From: an uncultured Muribaculaceae bacterium
GTDB taxonomy: Bacteria; Bacteroidota; Bacteroidia; Bacteroidales; Muribaculaceae
Reading direction: 5' to 3'
Assembly (NCBI GenBank): GCA_910583525.1
Contig: CAJTXL010000046.1
Span: forward strand, 1 to 13,561
DNA: 13,561 nucleotides
Below the pieces are notes generated by a model. The model did not search any database, had not been told where the DNA came from, and saw only the letters and a list, made by a program, of their open reading frames with translations. The translations under genes were made by a program, and so were the position numbers. Every line of letters begins with the position of its first letter. Position 1 is the first letter of the stretch. This document shows positions 13,499 through 13,561 of the stretch, in pieces.

Positions 13499-13561
13499 TA
13501 AGATATACAGGGCAACCGCATCAGAATCCATAATTTTTTAGAAGTGTTATCAAATATTGTG
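13499..13561. other. Right-edge DNA with no supported gene
   Basis: 63 bases after the foldback element. Both a minus-strand frame (about 20 codons ending at a TAG at 13500-13498) and a plus-strand frame starting after the TAA at 13499 stay open to the edge. Neither is long enough to claim. This may be the start of another inserted element or the edge of the next gene. Confidence 0.3.

Noticed and set aside
13340..13501. Plus-strand ORF of about 53 codons inside the foldback element, and a 36-codon minus-strand ORF from 13494
   Set aside because: Both begin in the inverted ends and mirror each other because of the palindrome; no protein family is recognised.
13498..13561. Possible C-terminus of a transposase on the minus strand (ends LMRLPCIS)
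   Set aside because: Only about 20 codons, a plus-strand frame is open as well, and no motif is decisive.
1..13561. CRISPR array, tRNA or rRNA genes
   Set aside because: No regularly spaced repeats and no tRNA- or rRNA-like stretches were noticed; the gaps are accounted for by promoters, palindromes and one foldback element.

Overview
The window reads as chromosomal DNA of a Bacteroidota, order Bacteroidales (family Muribaculaceae is a guess). Four lines support this. Every candidate promoter fits the Bacteroides-type TTTG-N19-21-TAnnTTTG pattern. Start codons lack Shine-Dalgarno sequences. An MtaB / LpxL-like acyltransferase / GT2 gene order is present, which I recall from Bacteroidales. 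Genes of moderately high GC alternate with very AT-rich intergenic DNA.

Layout, left to right. (1) 1-724, minus strand: 5' part of an ExbB/TolQ/MotA-type proton channel gene that runs off the left edge. (2) 725-1065: AT-rich gap with a good minus-strand promoter for exbB, an 18-bp perfect palindrome just downstream of it, and a possible opposing promoter. (3) 1066-10876, minus strand: nine genes packed with overlaps or gaps of at most 2 nt, apparently one transcription unit. In transcription order: RelA/SpoT-type (p)ppGpp synthetase with a degenerate hydrolase domain; an unrecognised lipoprotein; RfbB (dTDP-glucose 4,6-dehydratase); RfbA (glucose-1-phosphate thymidylyltransferase); an FdtA/QdtA-type dTDP-4-keto-6-deoxyhexose 3,4-ketoisomerase; a DegT-family sugar aminotransferase; MtaB (tRNA methylthiotransferase); an LpxL-like lipid A acyltransferase; a family 2 glycosyltransferase. 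(4) 10877-11364: divergent regulatory region between rel and dnaA, AT-rich and full of palindromes and short repeats, without canonical DnaA boxes. (5) 11365-12756, plus strand: DnaA with an unusual DNA-recognition motif. (6) 12894-13328, plus strand: RseC-family membrane protein, its leader carrying a 19-bp tandem repeat. (7) 13336-13498: a 163-bp imperfect foldback element flanked by TAA, resembling a MITE, a few bases after rseC.

How the genes may work together: RfbA, RfbB, the ketoisomerase and the aminotransferase form a route from glucose-1-phosphate to a dTDP-3-amino-3,6-dideoxyhexose (Fuc3N or Qui3N type). The acyltransferase and glycosyltransferase in the same unit point to LPS or another envelope glycoconjugate as the destination. 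The leading (p)ppGpp synthetase and the tRNA-modification gene suggest co-expression of growth-state and envelope functions; that link is inferred from gene order alone. The most unexpected items are the foldback element at the right edge, the long unit headed by a hydrolase-degenerate Rel, and the non-canonical DnaA recognition motif next to a promoter region without standard DnaA boxes.
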